In this document: one piece after another, positions 47,691 through 58,100 of the stretch
How the letters are laid out: each line of letters begins with the position of its first letter
How positions within the stretch are numbered: the first letter of the stretch is position 1
Assembly (NCBI RefSeq): GCF_005924265.1
Contig: NZ_VCLB01000010.1
Location: forward strand, 124,001 to 188,000
Reading direction: 5' to 3'
Length of the DNA: 64,000 nucleotides
DNA from: Martelella lutilitoris
GTDB lineage: Bacteria; Pseudomonadota; Alphaproteobacteria; Rhizobiales; Rhizobiaceae
Notes under the pieces: model-generated
Told to the model about the DNA's origin: nothing
The model's database searches: none
Seen by the model: the letters and a program-made list of their open reading frames with translations, nothing else
Made by a program: the position numbers and the translations under genes

Positions 47691-47779
47691 CGTGCGTCCC
47701 TTCGGACGCACGACGCTCTAACCTATCGAATCGCCGCATCGTGCTTTCCGAAAATCGGTTCCGATTTTCGGGCCGATGC
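47691..47779. repeat. Rhizobial palindromic intergenic repeat
   Basis: Two nested structures: CGTGCGTCC/GGACGCACG (47691-47712), and CCGAAAATCGG/CCGATTTTCGG (47748-47771) enclosed by GCATCG/CGATGC. Sequences of this form recur between genes in Rhizobiaceae as mosaic repeats (recalled, not searched). It separates the convergent cspA and UspA genes. Confidence 0.6.
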
Positions 47780-47780
47780 G

Positions 47781-48635
47781 CTAGCGCACCAGGAAAACCG
47801 GGATCTTGCAGGCACGCAGCACCGCTGTCGTGGTCGAGCCAATGACAAGGGCGCGGATGCGCGAATGTCCGTAGGCGCCCATCACCAGAAGGTCGGCGCC
47901 GGTCTCTGCCGCCACGTCTTCGATGACCTTTTCGGCATGGCCCTGGCGCAGGACGAGCTTTGCCGTCACGCCGGCGTCCTGCAGGCGTTTCAGCGCGGTC
48001 TCGGCCTTGCCGGCCATCGGGTCGCCTTCCTTGCAGACGGTCAGGAGCGTCGCGTCCGTTTCCTGCAGAATGTGGCTCGAGATCACGCGATCCACGGCCT
48101 TCTCGGCGCTCGGGCCACCGTCATAGGCGACCAGAACCCTGTGGATCGGCTTGAAGGCGCGGGCGGCAACGAAAACCGGCTGCTTTGCGGTTCTGACCGC
48201 GCGCTCCAGATTGGAGCCGAGGTGACCGGAGGCGAAATCTGCCCCTTCGCCGCGCTTGCCGATGACGATGACGCGGGAATCCGCGCTGACGTCCTCGATG
48301 GCTTCAACGAAATCGCCGTTGCGCAGCCGGGTCTTCACATCGGTAACGCCCTCGGCCGCAAGTCGCTCAAGCGCGCCTTCAAGCAGCAGGCGGCCGCGTT
48401 TCTGCGCCACCTTGGCGTTCTGCGCATCGAGTTCGGCCAGTTCCTCCAGAAGCGCGGTGCGTGCGCCGAGGCCGATGGAACCGGACAGATCGGCCGGCGC
48501 ATGGTGGCCCTGCTGGCGCTCCAGCACATGGACGAGCTCGACCGAAAGGCCGAGCTGCCCAGCGATCCAGGCGGCATGGTCGCACACGCTTTCGGCGTAG
48601 TTCGAGCTGTCGATAAAGGCAGTCAGCTTATCCAT
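47781..48635 (-). CDS. Universal stress protein with two Usp domains
   Basis: 284 residues, tandem Usp domains. The second ends with MGAYGHSRIRALVIGSTT, the ATP-binding G-x2-G-x9-G-S/T motif; the first has a similar GKRGEG...GHLGSN block. Tandem Usp proteins bind ATP and act in stress and starvation responses. The start lies 3 bp after the SulP stop, so it is co-transcribed with the transporter and may regulate it (inference). Confidence 0.88.
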   Translation of the reverse strand: MDKLTAFIDSSNYAESVCDHAAWIAGQLGLSVELVHVLERQQGHHAPADLSGSIGLGARTALLEELAELDAQNAKVAQKRGRLLLEGALERLAAEGVTDVKTRLRNGDFVEAIEDVSADSRVIVIGKRGEGADFASGHLGSNLERAVRTAKQPVFVAARAFKPIHRVLVAYDGGPSAEKAVDRVISSHILQETDATLLTVCKEGDPMAGKAETALKRLQDAGVTAKLVLRQGHAEKVIEDVAAETGADLLVMGAYGHSRIRALVIGSTTTAVLRACKIPVFLVR

Positions 48636-48638
48636 GAT

Positions 48639-50141
48639 CTAGTGCCCCTCTTTCATGAAGTCTTCGAGCGCGTCGGGCTTGTCGTGGATGGCGAGCCGGT
48701 CGACGATCGTCGCGCTCGCCTCGTTGAGGCCGACGATCTCGACGTCGGCGCCCTCACGCCTGAATTTCATCACTACCATATCGAGCGCCCCGACACTTGA
48801 TATATCCCAAATATGGGCGCGCGAGACGTCGATGACGACCTTCTCCAACGCTTCGCGGAAGTCGAAGGCGGCGTTGAAATCCTCCACCGAGGCGAAGAAC
48901 AACTGGCCCTCGACATGATAGGTCCGCTGCGTTCCATCCTCGGAAAGCTCCGAGCGGACGCCGAAGAGCTGGGCAATCTTCCAGGCGAAGAAAATGCCGG
49001 AGAGAAGAACGCCGACCAGCACGCCGATGGCGAGGTTATGCGTGGCGACCACGACCGCGACCACCGACAGCATGACGACGGACGACGAACGCGGATGATC
49101 CTTCAGGTTCTTGATCGAGGACCAGGAGAAGGTGCCGATCGAGACCATGATCATCACGGCGACAAGCGCCGGCATCGGGATCTGGCGGACCCACTGGTCC
49201 AGCACGACGACAAGGATCAGCAGGACGATGCCGGCGATGAAGGTCGACAGCCTTCCGCGACCGCCGGATTTCACGTTGATCATTGACTGGCCGATCATGG
49301 CGCAACCGGCCATGCCGCCGATGAAACCGGTGAAGAAGTTGGCAATGCCTTGGCCTGCACATTCCTGGTTTCGGTTGGAGCGCGTGTCGGTGAGGTCGTC
49401 GATCAGCTGCGCGGTCATCAGGCTTTCCAGGAGGCCGACGACGGCGACCGCCAGCGAATAGGGCAGGATGATCATCAGCGTTTCAAGCGTGAGCGGCACC
49501 ATCGGCAGGTGGAAAACCGGGAAGGCGTCCGGCAGTTCGCCCATGTCGCCGACATTACGCACGTCGAACTGGAAGATCATGGTCAAGACGGTAATGACCA
49601 CGATGGCGACGAGCGGGGAGGGCACCGCATTGGTGAGGCGCGGCAGGAGGTAGATGATCGCCAAAGCGCCGGCGACCAGCACATAGGTCATAAAGGTCAC
49701 ATCCGTCAGTTCCGGCAGCTGCGCCATGAAGATCAGGATCGCCAGCGCATTGACGAAGCCGGTCATCACCGAGCGCGAGACGAAGCGCATCAGTGCGCCC
49801 AGCTTCAGCAGGCCGAAGACAACCTGGATGACGCCGGCAAGCACCGTTGCCGCCAGCAGATATTCCAGCCCGTGGCCGGCGACCAGAGGCGTCATCAAGA
49901 CGGCGGTGGCGGCGGTGGCGGCGGAAATCATGCCGGGCCTGCCGCCGACAAAGGCGATGATCACCGCGATCGAGAAGGAGGCGAACAGGCCGACCTTGGG
50001 GTCGACGCCGGCGATGATCGAAAAGGCGATGGCCTCGGGAATGAGCGCCATGGCCACGACAAGGCCGGAAAGCGTATCGGCGCGCACATTGCCGAACCAC
50101 TCCTGCCGGTACTGGGCGAGCGAAAAATGTCTGGTGTTCAT
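48639..50141 (-). CDS. SulP-family anion transporter with STAS domain
   Basis: 500 residues. About 12 membrane segments carry the SulP landmarks ([19 protein letters not shown] near residue 30, [20 protein letters not shown] in the centre). A C-terminal STAS domain follows ([31 protein letters not shown]). Members move sulfate, bicarbonate or other anions; this protein's substrate is not decidable. ATG at 50141 with AGGGA upstream. First gene of a two-gene operon with the UspA gene. Confidence 0.9.
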   Translation of the reverse strand: MNTRHFSLAQYRQEWFGNVRADTLSGLVVAMALIPEAIAFSIIAGVDPKVGLFASFSIAVIIAFVGGRPGMISAATAATAVLMTPLVAGHGLEYLLAATVLAGVIQVVFGLLKLGALMRFVSRSVMTGFVNALAILIFMAQLPELTDVTFMTYVLVAGALAIIYLLPRLTNAVPSPLVAIVVITVLTMIFQFDVRNVGDMGELPDAFPVFHLPMVPLTLETLMIILPYSLAVAVVGLLESLMTAQLIDDLTDTRSNRNQECAGQGIANFFTGFIGGMAGCAMIGQSMINVKSGGRGRLSTFIAGIVLLILVVVLDQWVRQIPMPALVAVMIMVSIGTFSWSSIKNLKDHPRSSSVVMLSVVAVVVATHNLAIGVLVGVLLSGIFFAWKIAQLFGVRSELSEDGTQRTYHVEGQLFFASVEDFNAAFDFREALEKVVIDVSRAHIWDISSVGALDMVVMKFRREGADVEIVGLNEASATIVDRLAIHDKPDALEDFMKEGH

Positions 50142-50406
50142 CAATGGTCCCTGAAAATCTGTTTGCGGCCGGCAGGCAAAGTGCGGGCCGGGAGGTCATG
50201 AAAACAGTTTCAACGGTTGTCCGGCGGATCGGCGGCCGGAAGAGCCACCCGGAGTTTCACCGGGTCCGGGGTTCATTGACGACAGTCAATACGGATTTGG
50301 GCGCTGAAGGGCAAGGTTTGCAGCGCAAAATAGGCGGAAAGGGGCCGGTGATCTGCGCCTGGACGTGAATTTCCGAAGGGATACTTGCCATCACACACCG
50401 CCGCAA

Positions 50407-51069
50407 TCACCGCGGTTGCGCGATCGAGCTCCCGTCCAGAGCCTTCAGATAGGCATCGCACATCAGGCACAACTGTCCTTGGAGCTTCTCGGCATCTTGG
50501 CTATCGAGGCCTCGTTCGAAGACGTTTCGCACCGTCCCGAAGATGACCGTGACAAGGGTCAGGTTCACGCTGGCAAGGTCGGCGAAATCGGCATCGCAGG
50601 CGCTTGCGAACATGGCGGTGGTCGCAGTATCGACCCGGCTGGCGAATGCCTCGATGAGAGCTGAGTTGTCGAGGTCGGCGACCGAGCGATAGAGCGCGCG
50701 CGTTACCTCGGGCCTTTCGGTTTTTGCGCGCCAGTAGGCGTCAATCAGGGCTTTGAGCATGGTGCTCGCAGGCTGACCGTTCTGGGCGGTGCAGGTCGCC
50801 TCGATTTTCGCCGCCAGTGTCTCGAGATAGCGCTCGTTCAGGGCATAGATCAGCGCCTGCTTGTTCGGGAAGTACTGATAGAGGGTGCCGACGGAAACGC
50901 CGGCTCGTTCGGCCACGCGCGTGGTGGTGAGGCTGTCCGCGCCGGAGCGGATCAAGAGCTGAATGGTCGCCTCGAAAATGGCATCCACGGTCACGGCCGC
51001 GCGTGCCTGACGCGGCCGTTTCCGGGGTGTCAGAGAGGGGCGGGCGGGATTGGGCAAATGCGAATCCAA
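50407..51069 (-). CDS. TetR-family regulator
   Basis: 220 residues. The N-terminal HTH is clear: AIFEATIQLLIRSGADSLTT, VAERAGVSVGTLYQYFPNK. The C-terminal ligand domain is divergent. It is divergent from the SDR gene with a 60-bp shared gap that probably holds its operator, so the SDR enzyme is its likely target. The 262 bp on its far side, towards the SulP gene, show no gene. Confidence 0.88.
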   Translation of the reverse strand: MDSHLPNPARPSLTPRKRPRQARAAVTVDAIFEATIQLLIRSGADSLTTTRVAERAGVSVGTLYQYFPNKQALIYALNERYLETLAAKIEATCTAQNGQPASTMLKALIDAYWRAKTERPEVTRALYRSVADLDNSALIEAFASRVDTATTAMFASACDADFADLASVNLTLVTVIFGTVRNVFERGLDSQDAEKLQGQLCLMCDAYLKALDGSSIAQPR

Positions 51070-51129
51070 AAGGTGAATAATGCTTCATATATTAGGTCCG
51101 CAACGCATGGATTGAAAAGGGCTTGATGT

Positions 51130-51849
51130 ATGACTGGTCAAAAAACGATACTCGTTACCGGCGCCAACAAGGGGATTGGACTGGAGATTGCCCGCAAACT
51201 CGCCGCTGCCGGCCTGCAGGTGATCATCGGCGCGCGGGATGATGCCCGCGCTCAACAGGCGGTTGATGATCTTGCCGGGGACGGGCTTGCGGCAGAAGCG
51301 GTTCATCTCGACGTCAACGACGCGGAGACGATCGCCGCGGCGGCCGCCTGGACCGGGGAACGCCACGGCAGGCTGGACGTGCTCGTCAACAATGCCGGCA
51401 TCTTCGACTTTGCCGATGGTCCGCCCGACACGGCCTCAATCAGTGCTGTCCGGCGCGTCATGGAGACGAACTTCATCGGCACGCTGGCGGTGACGCAGGC
51501 AATGCTCCCCCTGCTACGCAAGGCTGACAAGGGGCGGATTGTCAACATTTCGAGCTCGCTCGGCTCCTTGGCGCTCAATGGCGACCCGACGTCGCCCTAC
51601 TACGCTTCGCAATTCATCGGCTACAACGCCTCCAAGGCCGCGCTCAATATGCTGACCGTGCAGCTTCGCGAGGTCTTGCGCGGAAGCGAGATTGTGGTCA
51701 ATTCGGTCAGCCCAGGCTTCGTGAAGACGGATTTGACCGGCTTCGGAATAATGACGCCGGAAGAAGGCGCGCGGCTTCCCGCCCGCTTTGCTCTTGAGGG
51801 GGAGGAAAATGGCGGCTTCTTCGAGCCGGATGGCGAGACGCCGTGGTAA
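51130..51849 (+). CDS. Short-chain dehydrogenase/reductase
   Basis: 239 residues. TGANKGIG cofactor site (residues 10-17), NNAG (about 87), catalytic Ser in VNISSSLGS and YNASKAA (Tyr-x3-Lys). The FVKTDLTGFG region resembles plant-type and bacterial carbonyl-reductase-like SDRs. The substrate is unknown; control by the neighbouring TetR is inferred. Confidence 0.9.
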   Translation: MTGQKTILVTGANKGIGLEIARKLAAAGLQVIIGARDDARAQQAVDDLAGDGLAAEAVHLDVNDAETIAAAAAWTGERHGRLDVLVNNAGIFDFADGPPDTASISAVRRVMETNFIGTLAVTQAMLPLLRKADKGRIVNISSSLGSLALNGDPTSPYYASQFIGYNASKAALNMLTVQLREVLRGSEIVVNSVSPGFVKTDLTGFGIMTPEEGARLPARFALEGEENGGFFEPDGETPW

Positions 51850-51998
51850 GGAGGCAAAGGCTTTTTCGACAGGACATGCGCGCTGGCGTGCTTTGGGGGG
51901 ACGTCGGAACATTGCTGCGGCCTGCCCGTTGAAGCGGCAAAAATGGGTGCGCTCCAGGCCCCTGGCTCGGGCAGAGCGAGGACAAGGAGGCGGATGAG

Positions 51999-52943
51999 GT
52001 GAAGCAAGAGGAAGGGGTAAGCCAGGCAAGACCTGAAGCGGAGAATGACGACGGCAATGTGGTTGAAGGCATCGCCATTACCCACCCGGATCGCGAACTC
52101 TTCCCGGGGGATGGGGTGAGGAAAATCGACATTGCCCGGCATTACGGCCTTGTCGGCGATCGCATGATCAAAGTGTCGGCAGAACGTCCCGTCTCGCTTC
52201 TGCGCTGCCCTGCCGGCATTGATGGCGAGTGCTTCTTCCAGAAACATGCGGGCAAGAGCTTTCCCGACGAACTCACCCGGATCGCCATTGAAGAAAAGGA
52301 CGGCGAGACCGGGGAATATCTCTACGCCCCGGACGCCAAGGCCTATATCGCCGCGGCCCAGATGGGCACGATCGAGTTTCACGGCTGGGCGGCGCGGGCC
52401 GACCGGCTGGAGCGGCCCGACCGGATGGTCTTCGACCTCGATCCCGACGAGAAGCTCGGCTTTGCCGAAACGAAGCAGGCGGCTTTCGACCTGAAGTCGC
52501 TGCTTTCGGATACCGGCCTTGAGGCCTATGCGATGGTGACCGGCGGCAAGGGCATCCACGTTGTCGTGCCGCTTCGGCGCACGGTTAGCTGGGAGACGCT
52601 CAAATCCTTCGCCAAGACGCTCGCCCATCTGATGGCGGACAGGGAGCCGGATCGGTTTACCGCCGCCATGGCGAAGGACAGGCGCAAGGGGAAGATCTTC
52701 ATCGACTGGCTGCGCAACGAGCGCGGCGCGACGGCGATCCTGCCCTATTCCGTGCGCGCCCGGCTGGGCGCCCCCGTCGCCACTCCTGTCACCTGGGACG
52801 AACTGAAGAGCCTGAACTCGGCTGCCGCCTTCGGCCTGGGACATATGGCCGACCGCCTGAAACACGACGATCCGGCGCTTGCGGTCAAACCGCAAACGCT
52901 TGGCAAGGCGGTGATCGACAAGCTCGAAAAACGGGTCGGGTGA
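51999..52943 (+). CDS. Stand-alone LigD-type DNA polymerase/primase
   Basis: 314 residues of the LigD polymerase (LigPol, archaeo-eukaryotic primase) fold used in non-homologous end joining. The metal-binding acidic pair is in MVFDLDPDE. MVTGGKGIHVVVP holds the conserved His, and FIDWLRNERGATA the third acidic residue. There is no ligase or nuclease domain and no ku gene in the window. GTG start at 51999, 8 nt after AAGGAGG. Confidence 0.9.
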   Translation: MKQEEGVSQARPEAENDDGNVVEGIAITHPDRELFPGDGVRKIDIARHYGLVGDRMIKVSAERPVSLLRCPAGIDGECFFQKHAGKSFPDELTRIAIEEKDGETGEYLYAPDAKAYIAAAQMGTIEFHGWAARADRLERPDRMVFDLDPDEKLGFAETKQAAFDLKSLLSDTGLEAYAMVTGGKGIHVVVPLRRTVSWETLKSFAKTLAHLMADREPDRFTAAMAKDRRKGKIFIDWLRNERGATAILPYSVRARLGAPVATPVTWDELKSLNSAAAFGLGHMADRLKHDDPALAVKPQTLGKAVIDKLEKRVG

Positions 52944-53074
52944 ACGGCGCTTTGCCGGTCCTGACAGGCCCACCGAACGCTTCGCGCCAGAGGCGGTTCG
53001 TCGATTGCGGCTTGTGATCCGGCGCCTTTTTCACTAAACCACCCCCACTTTTCCGCTTTATGACGGTTTTATGA

Positions 53075-53554
53075 ATGCTTTCCCGTATCTGGAATAATTA
53101 TCTCGCTCCGCTGCTGGGCCGGCCCGCCCGCGTGCAGATCGCAGCCCTTTGCCACCGCGAGGGGGCAGACGGCCCGGAGGTTCTGCTCATCACATCGCGC
53201 ACGACGAAGCGCTGGATCATCCCCAAGGGCTGGCCGGTTGCCGGAACCGACGGTGCGGGAACCGCTCTGCAGGAGGCCTGGGAAGAGGCCGGGGTAAAAC
53301 CCGCTGACGCCGATCACATCCGGGTCGGGCGCTACCGCTACAAGAAGATCGTTGGCGGCCAACTGCCGGTGACGACCGATGTCTATGTCTATGCCGTCCG
53401 GGTCGAGACGCTGCTCGACAGCTTTCCGGAGATGGACGAGCGCAAGCGCGCCTGGATGACGCCGGAGGACGCGGCGCGCGCCGTGCAGGAACCCGAGCTC
53501 AAGGCGATCCTGAAGGACTTCCCGAAACGTATCGACGAAGCGCGGCGCGGCTAG
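53075..53554 (+). CDS. NUDIX hydrolase (DIPP-like)
   Basis: 159 residues. The box reads GWPVAGTDGAGTAL then QEAWEEAGV, so the usual Glu six residues in is Thr and the Arg of REUXEE is Gln, while EAWEEAG is kept. KGWP-type boxes are normal in alphaproteobacterial relatives of diphosphoinositol-polyphosphate hydrolases. Substrate unknown. Followed by the phosphate transporter gene after 49 bp. Confidence 0.82.
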   Translation: MLSRIWNNYLAPLLGRPARVQIAALCHREGADGPEVLLITSRTTKRWIIPKGWPVAGTDGAGTALQEAWEEAGVKPADADHIRVGRYRYKKIVGGQLPVTTDVYVYAVRVETLLDSFPEMDERKRAWMTPEDAARAVQEPELKAILKDFPKRIDEARRG

Positions 53555-53603
53555 GCTGCGCGCGACAGGCCGCGAGGGCCTTTTGACTGCAAGGACATGC
53601 ACA

Positions 53604-55082
53604 GTGACCGAAGATGCCACGCCGCAATGGAAGACGCTCGACAAGGACCTCAATCGTCTGACGCGTCTGGAAGAGGCCACCATGTACACCGCCCGTCCGC
53701 TGGTGGGCGTCGGCGTCAGCCTCGTTTTCGTGACGCTGACCGTGGTGGCGGCGGCGATCTTTACCGGCGGCGAGCCGCAGAGCCTGGCGGTGATCGTGGC
53801 GGCCGCCTTCGGCGCCTATATGGCGCTCAATATCGGCGCCAATGACGTCGCCAACAATATGGGCCCGGCGGTTGGCGCAAAAGCGCTCTCGCTGCTGGGC
53901 GCGATTGCGATTGCGGCGGTGTGCGAAAGCGCCGGCGCGTTGCTCGCCGGCGGCGATGTGGTTTCCACCATCTCCAAGGGCATTATCGATCCGTCGGCGC
54001 TTGCCAGCACTGCCGTGTTCGTGCGGGCGATGATGGCGGCCCTGCTTGCGGCCTCCGTCTGGGTCAATGTCGCCACCTGGATCGGCGCGCCGGTCTCGAC
54101 CACCCATTCCATGGTCGGCGGCGTGATGGGCGCGGGCATCATGGCGGCCGGGCTTGCGACCGTGAACTGGCCGACCATGGGGGCGATCGCGGCAAGCTGG
54201 GTGATCTCGCCGCTTCTGGGCGGCGTCATCGCGGCGGCGATGCTCGCCTTCATCAAGTGGCGGGTGATCTATGTCGAGGACAAGATCGCCGCCGCGCGCG
54301 TCTGGGTGCCGGTGCTGATCGGGGTGATGAGCGCCGCCTTTGCCGCCTATCTGGCAATGAAAGGCCTTAAGAAAGTCATTTCCATCGATCTGGGCACGGC
54401 GCTTCTGATCGGTCTCGTCGCAGGGGTTGCCATGTGGCTCCTGTCCATGCCCTTCATCCGGCGTCAGTCGGAGGGGCTGGAAAACCGCAACCGCTCGCTG
54501 AAATCCCTGTTCCGCCTGCCGCTGGTGGTCTCGGCAGCGCTTCTGTCCTTTGCCCATGGCGCCAACGACGTGGCCAATGCCGTCGGCCCGTTGGCGGCGA
54601 TCGCCTATGTGCAGAAGTCTTCCGCCGTTGCCGGCCAGGTCGCCATCCCGCTCTGGGTGATGATGATCGGCGCGCTCGGCATTTCCTTCGGCCTTGTGCT
54701 GTTCGGGCCGAAGCTGATCGGCATGGTCGGCAGCCAGATCACCAAGCTCAACCCGATGCGCGCCTATTGCGTCGCGCTGTCCGCCGCCGTGACGGTGATC
54801 GCCGCCTCATGGCTCGGCCTGCCGGTGAGCTCCACCCATATCGCCGTCGGCGGCGTCTTCGGCGTCGGCTTTTTCCGCGAATGGTATATGGAAAGGCGTG
54901 CCCGCCGCGTCGAGATGGAACGGCCGGTGGCCCGCCGCATTCCGGGCCAGGAGCGCGCCCGCCGCAAGCTCGTGCGCCGCTCGCATTTCATGACGATTAT
55001 CGCCGCCTGGGTGATTACCGTTCCGGCGGCGGCGCTTCTGTCCGCCGGCTGTTTCCTGCTGCTGCAGGCGATCGGGTTTTGA
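53604..55082 (+). CDS. pit: PiT-family inorganic phosphate transporter
   Basis: 492 residues. GANDVANNMGPAVG and GANDVANAVGPLAA are the duplicated PiT signatures, each in a repeat of membrane segments, with a charged cytoplasmic loop between (RRQSEGLENRNRSLKSL). Imports phosphate, often as metal phosphate, with protons. GTG at 53604 is preferred (AAGGA 8 nt upstream) over a TTG at 53583. Confidence 0.93.
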   Translation: MTEDATPQWKTLDKDLNRLTRLEEATMYTARPLVGVGVSLVFVTLTVVAAAIFTGGEPQSLAVIVAAAFGAYMALNIGANDVANNMGPAVGAKALSLLGAIAIAAVCESAGALLAGGDVVSTISKGIIDPSALASTAVFVRAMMAALLAASVWVNVATWIGAPVSTTHSMVGGVMGAGIMAAGLATVNWPTMGAIAASWVISPLLGGVIAAAMLAFIKWRVIYVEDKIAAARVWVPVLIGVMSAAFAAYLAMKGLKKVISIDLGTALLIGLVAGVAMWLLSMPFIRRQSEGLENRNRSLKSLFRLPLVVSAALLSFAHGANDVANAVGPLAAIAYVQKSSAVAGQVAIPLWVMMIGALGISFGLVLFGPKLIGMVGSQITKLNPMRAYCVALSAAVTVIAASWLGLPVSSTHIAVGGVFGVGFFREWYMERRARRVEMERPVARRIPGQERARRKLVRRSHFMTIIAAWVITVPAAALLSAGCFLLLQAIGF

Positions 55083-55084
55083 GG

Positions 55085-55126
55085 GGATAGTCGGACGTTT
55101 CTTCCGAAACGCCCGGGTCACTATCC
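55085..55126. terminator. Hairpin between convergent pit and autotransporter genes
   Basis: Outer GGATAGT/ACTATCC and inner CGTTTC/GAAACG stems fill the whole 44-bp gap. No long T-run, so a stabilising or weak terminator role. Confidence 0.5.
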
Positions 55127-58100
55127 TCAGAACTTGAACGAGAATCGGGCCATTGCGGCTGAGTCCGCGACGCCGGAGCCGAACTGGCCGTCATAGGAGA
55201 GCGACAGGCTTGCATCCTTGAGGCCGCTTTCCGCCAGAGCACCGAGATCGAATTCGACGCCGGCGCTGACAAGCGCCACATCCTCGCCGACCGGAACGCC
55301 CGCCACGGTGAACGGCGCGCCGCCGGCAAAGGCGTTGACCGAATTCGGGGCAAGCGAACCATAGGCGTGGCGCCAGCCGAGCATGCCGGTGACCCTGGCC
55401 GCCTCGTCAAAGGCCACAGCGCCGCGCACGCCGAGCGTGGAATAGGTCATGTCCGTGGTGTCGGAGGCAATGGCAAGGGCTGCCGCGCCGCCGCTCTCGC
55501 TATAGGCATCGGTATGGACAGAGACATAGGCCAGGTCCGCAAACGGCTCGATCGTGGCCATGCCCAGATCGAATTCATAGCCCACCTCGCCGAAGACCTG
55601 GGCAACGCCGCCATTGGTGGAACCGGTCAGATAGTCGGAGAAGCCCGGGAAGGCCGCCGTGCGCTTGGTGTCGATGTCGGACCAGGCATAGGCCGCGCCG
55701 CCGGAGATGTTGAAACCCTCAAACGACGTGCCGCCATAGATGCCGATCTGGTAGCTGGTGGCGTCCGCCGACGAGGCGCGCGCATCGACATCATAGGCGG
55801 ATGACTGGTAGCCGGCCATGACGCCGAGAACGCCGGCGTCGCCAAAGCCGGCATCGCCGCCGATGATGAAGCCGCCGGTATTGCTGTCGAGCTTGGCGGC
55901 ATTGCCGTCGCCGTCGATATGGCCCATGCCGCCAAAGGCCTGCATCCAGGCGCCGTAGGCAGGGGCGGAAAGATCGTCAACGCAGCCATTGGCATTACGC
56001 TCGGCCGTCTGCGCCGCCGTCAGCGGCACGGAACCCGAAGGTTCTGCGCAGGCCGAGCCGGTGGCCGCTCGCACACGGCCAAGGGCCGCATCGCGGATGA
56101 AGCGGCTGTCCTCGATCATGCCGGTCTTCAGGCTGGCATGGATCTCGCCGGAAACCGCATCGAAGGCCGCGGGGACATCCGTCGTGCTGAGGCCGAGGAT
56201 CGCATCATAGACCGCATTGCCGGCGCCGAGACTTTCGACGCCATAGGCGGCTGCCCGCTGGTTCGGCGTCTGGGCATAGCGTTCGAAGGCGGAACCATTG
56301 CGGATCAGGCGCAGCAGCACCGAATTGGAGGTGTAATCGAGGAACGGATCGAGATAGGCAAGCGTCGTGGTCACGCCGTCAAACGTGCCGGAAACGCCGC
56401 CGTCTGCCGTCAGGATCGTGTATTCCGATTGTGCTGCATAGGCCCCGTCAAAGCCGATATGGGCGACATCGCCGCCGGAAAGCGTCGCAGTTCCCGTCGC
56501 CGCGATCAGGTCGGCGGACGTGCCGCCCGGTTCGGTCTCGACCTCATAGGTCGATCCGGGGCCGAAGGAGACGTTTCCTGCGACATTGATCGTGCCGATC
56601 GAATTGCCGGGCGAAACCGTGCCGCCATTGCCGACGGAGGTGGAGCCGACCGCGCCGTTGCCGGTGAGGCGACCGGATCCGGTGAGCGAGACCGTGCCGC
56701 CGACCGTGCCGTCGAGATGGAGCGTAAAGTCGGTGACGGTGCTGTCGCCGGTATAGCCCGAAGAATTGCCCGTCAGCGTCACAAGACCGCCGCCGGTGAA
56801 GAGAATGTCGCCGGAACCGGAGATCGTGCCGGCATAGGTGCCGTCAAAACCCTGGTCGAAGGTCATCGAGGCGCTTTCGGCGACATCGAGATTGCCGAAG
56901 AACAGGTTGGTGTCGGATATCAGCCCGCCTTGTTCGATCGACCAGTCGAGAGTGCTGGCGCCGGTCAGCCGCAGATTGCCCGTTCCGGACTTCACCATCT
57001 GACCGTTGACGCCGTTATAGCCGTTGATCGCGCCGGCAAAGGTGCCGTCCGTGCCCTGCGCAAACTCGACCACGCCCTGGTTGGCGATATCGCCGCGGAT
57101 CGAAGAGGCATTGCCGATGAGGCGACCGGCCATGACGCGGGTGCCGCCGGTATAGGTGTTGGCGCCGGAAAGCGTCAGCGTGCCCTTGCCGGCCTTGATC
57201 AGCAGGGTCTTCGTGCCGTCGACGATCGCCGAGGACACCGTGGTCGAGACGCCGTCATCAATGTTGAACGTGCCGCCGTCGCCGTTTGTCGGCGAAAGCG
57301 CCAGCGCGCCGCTCTGAATGAGATAGCCGTCGGTCTTGAACTGCAGCGTGTCGAATTCCTGCGTGTCCTCGACGGTGACCGTGCCGGCCGCGGCCGTGAA
57401 AATGCCGACCTGGCTTCCCCAGATGTCGTTCTTGCTCCCATCAGACGTCGTCCAGTTGGTGTTTGCCGCGTTCCAGATGCCATCGCCGCCATCGACAGTC
57501 TTGTCCGCCTTGAGATCGCCGCCATCCCAGAACTGCATGGTCTGCGGCTCGCCGCCGCCGGTGGTCACGGCAAGGTTCACCTCGCCGGTAACGTCCGTGT
57601 CGATCGCGCTTTCCGCATCGGCGACGCCGGAAACGGTGACCGTGCCGAAGGACCCGGAAAGGTTGCCGCCATAGTCGAACAGGTAATAATAGCCGGCCGC
57701 CGCAACGGTCGCATCCAGCGTGCCGCCAAGGGTCAGGTCGCCCCCAACCGAGATGAAGTCATTGGTGCCGCCGCCGGCAACGTCCGGCGTGTTGAGCTGG
57801 AAGACGGTGGTCGAGCCGGTGTTGAGCGAGAGGTCGCCCTCGACCCTCAGCGTGCCAGCGCTGTCGGCGGCGCCGGGGGAGAGGACGCCGGTGTCCATAA
57901 CATAGACCTTGCCGCCCAGCGAGCCGCTGCCGGAGAGCGTGCCGGAACTACCGACATAGACCGGCGAGCCGCTGTCGCCGAGCTTGCTGTCAACCTGCAG
58001 CGTGCCGCCGAGAACGCTCGTCTTGCCGGAGAAGGTGGAACCATCGCCGGTCAGGATGGTGGTGCCGGCGTAGCTGACGATCGCCGCGTCCTGATAGCCG

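Noticed and set aside
51850-51998. Remnant of a LigD ligase domain upstream of the polymerase gene
   Set aside because: No frame in this 149-bp gap carries ligase motifs; the polymerase gene has its own ribosome site.
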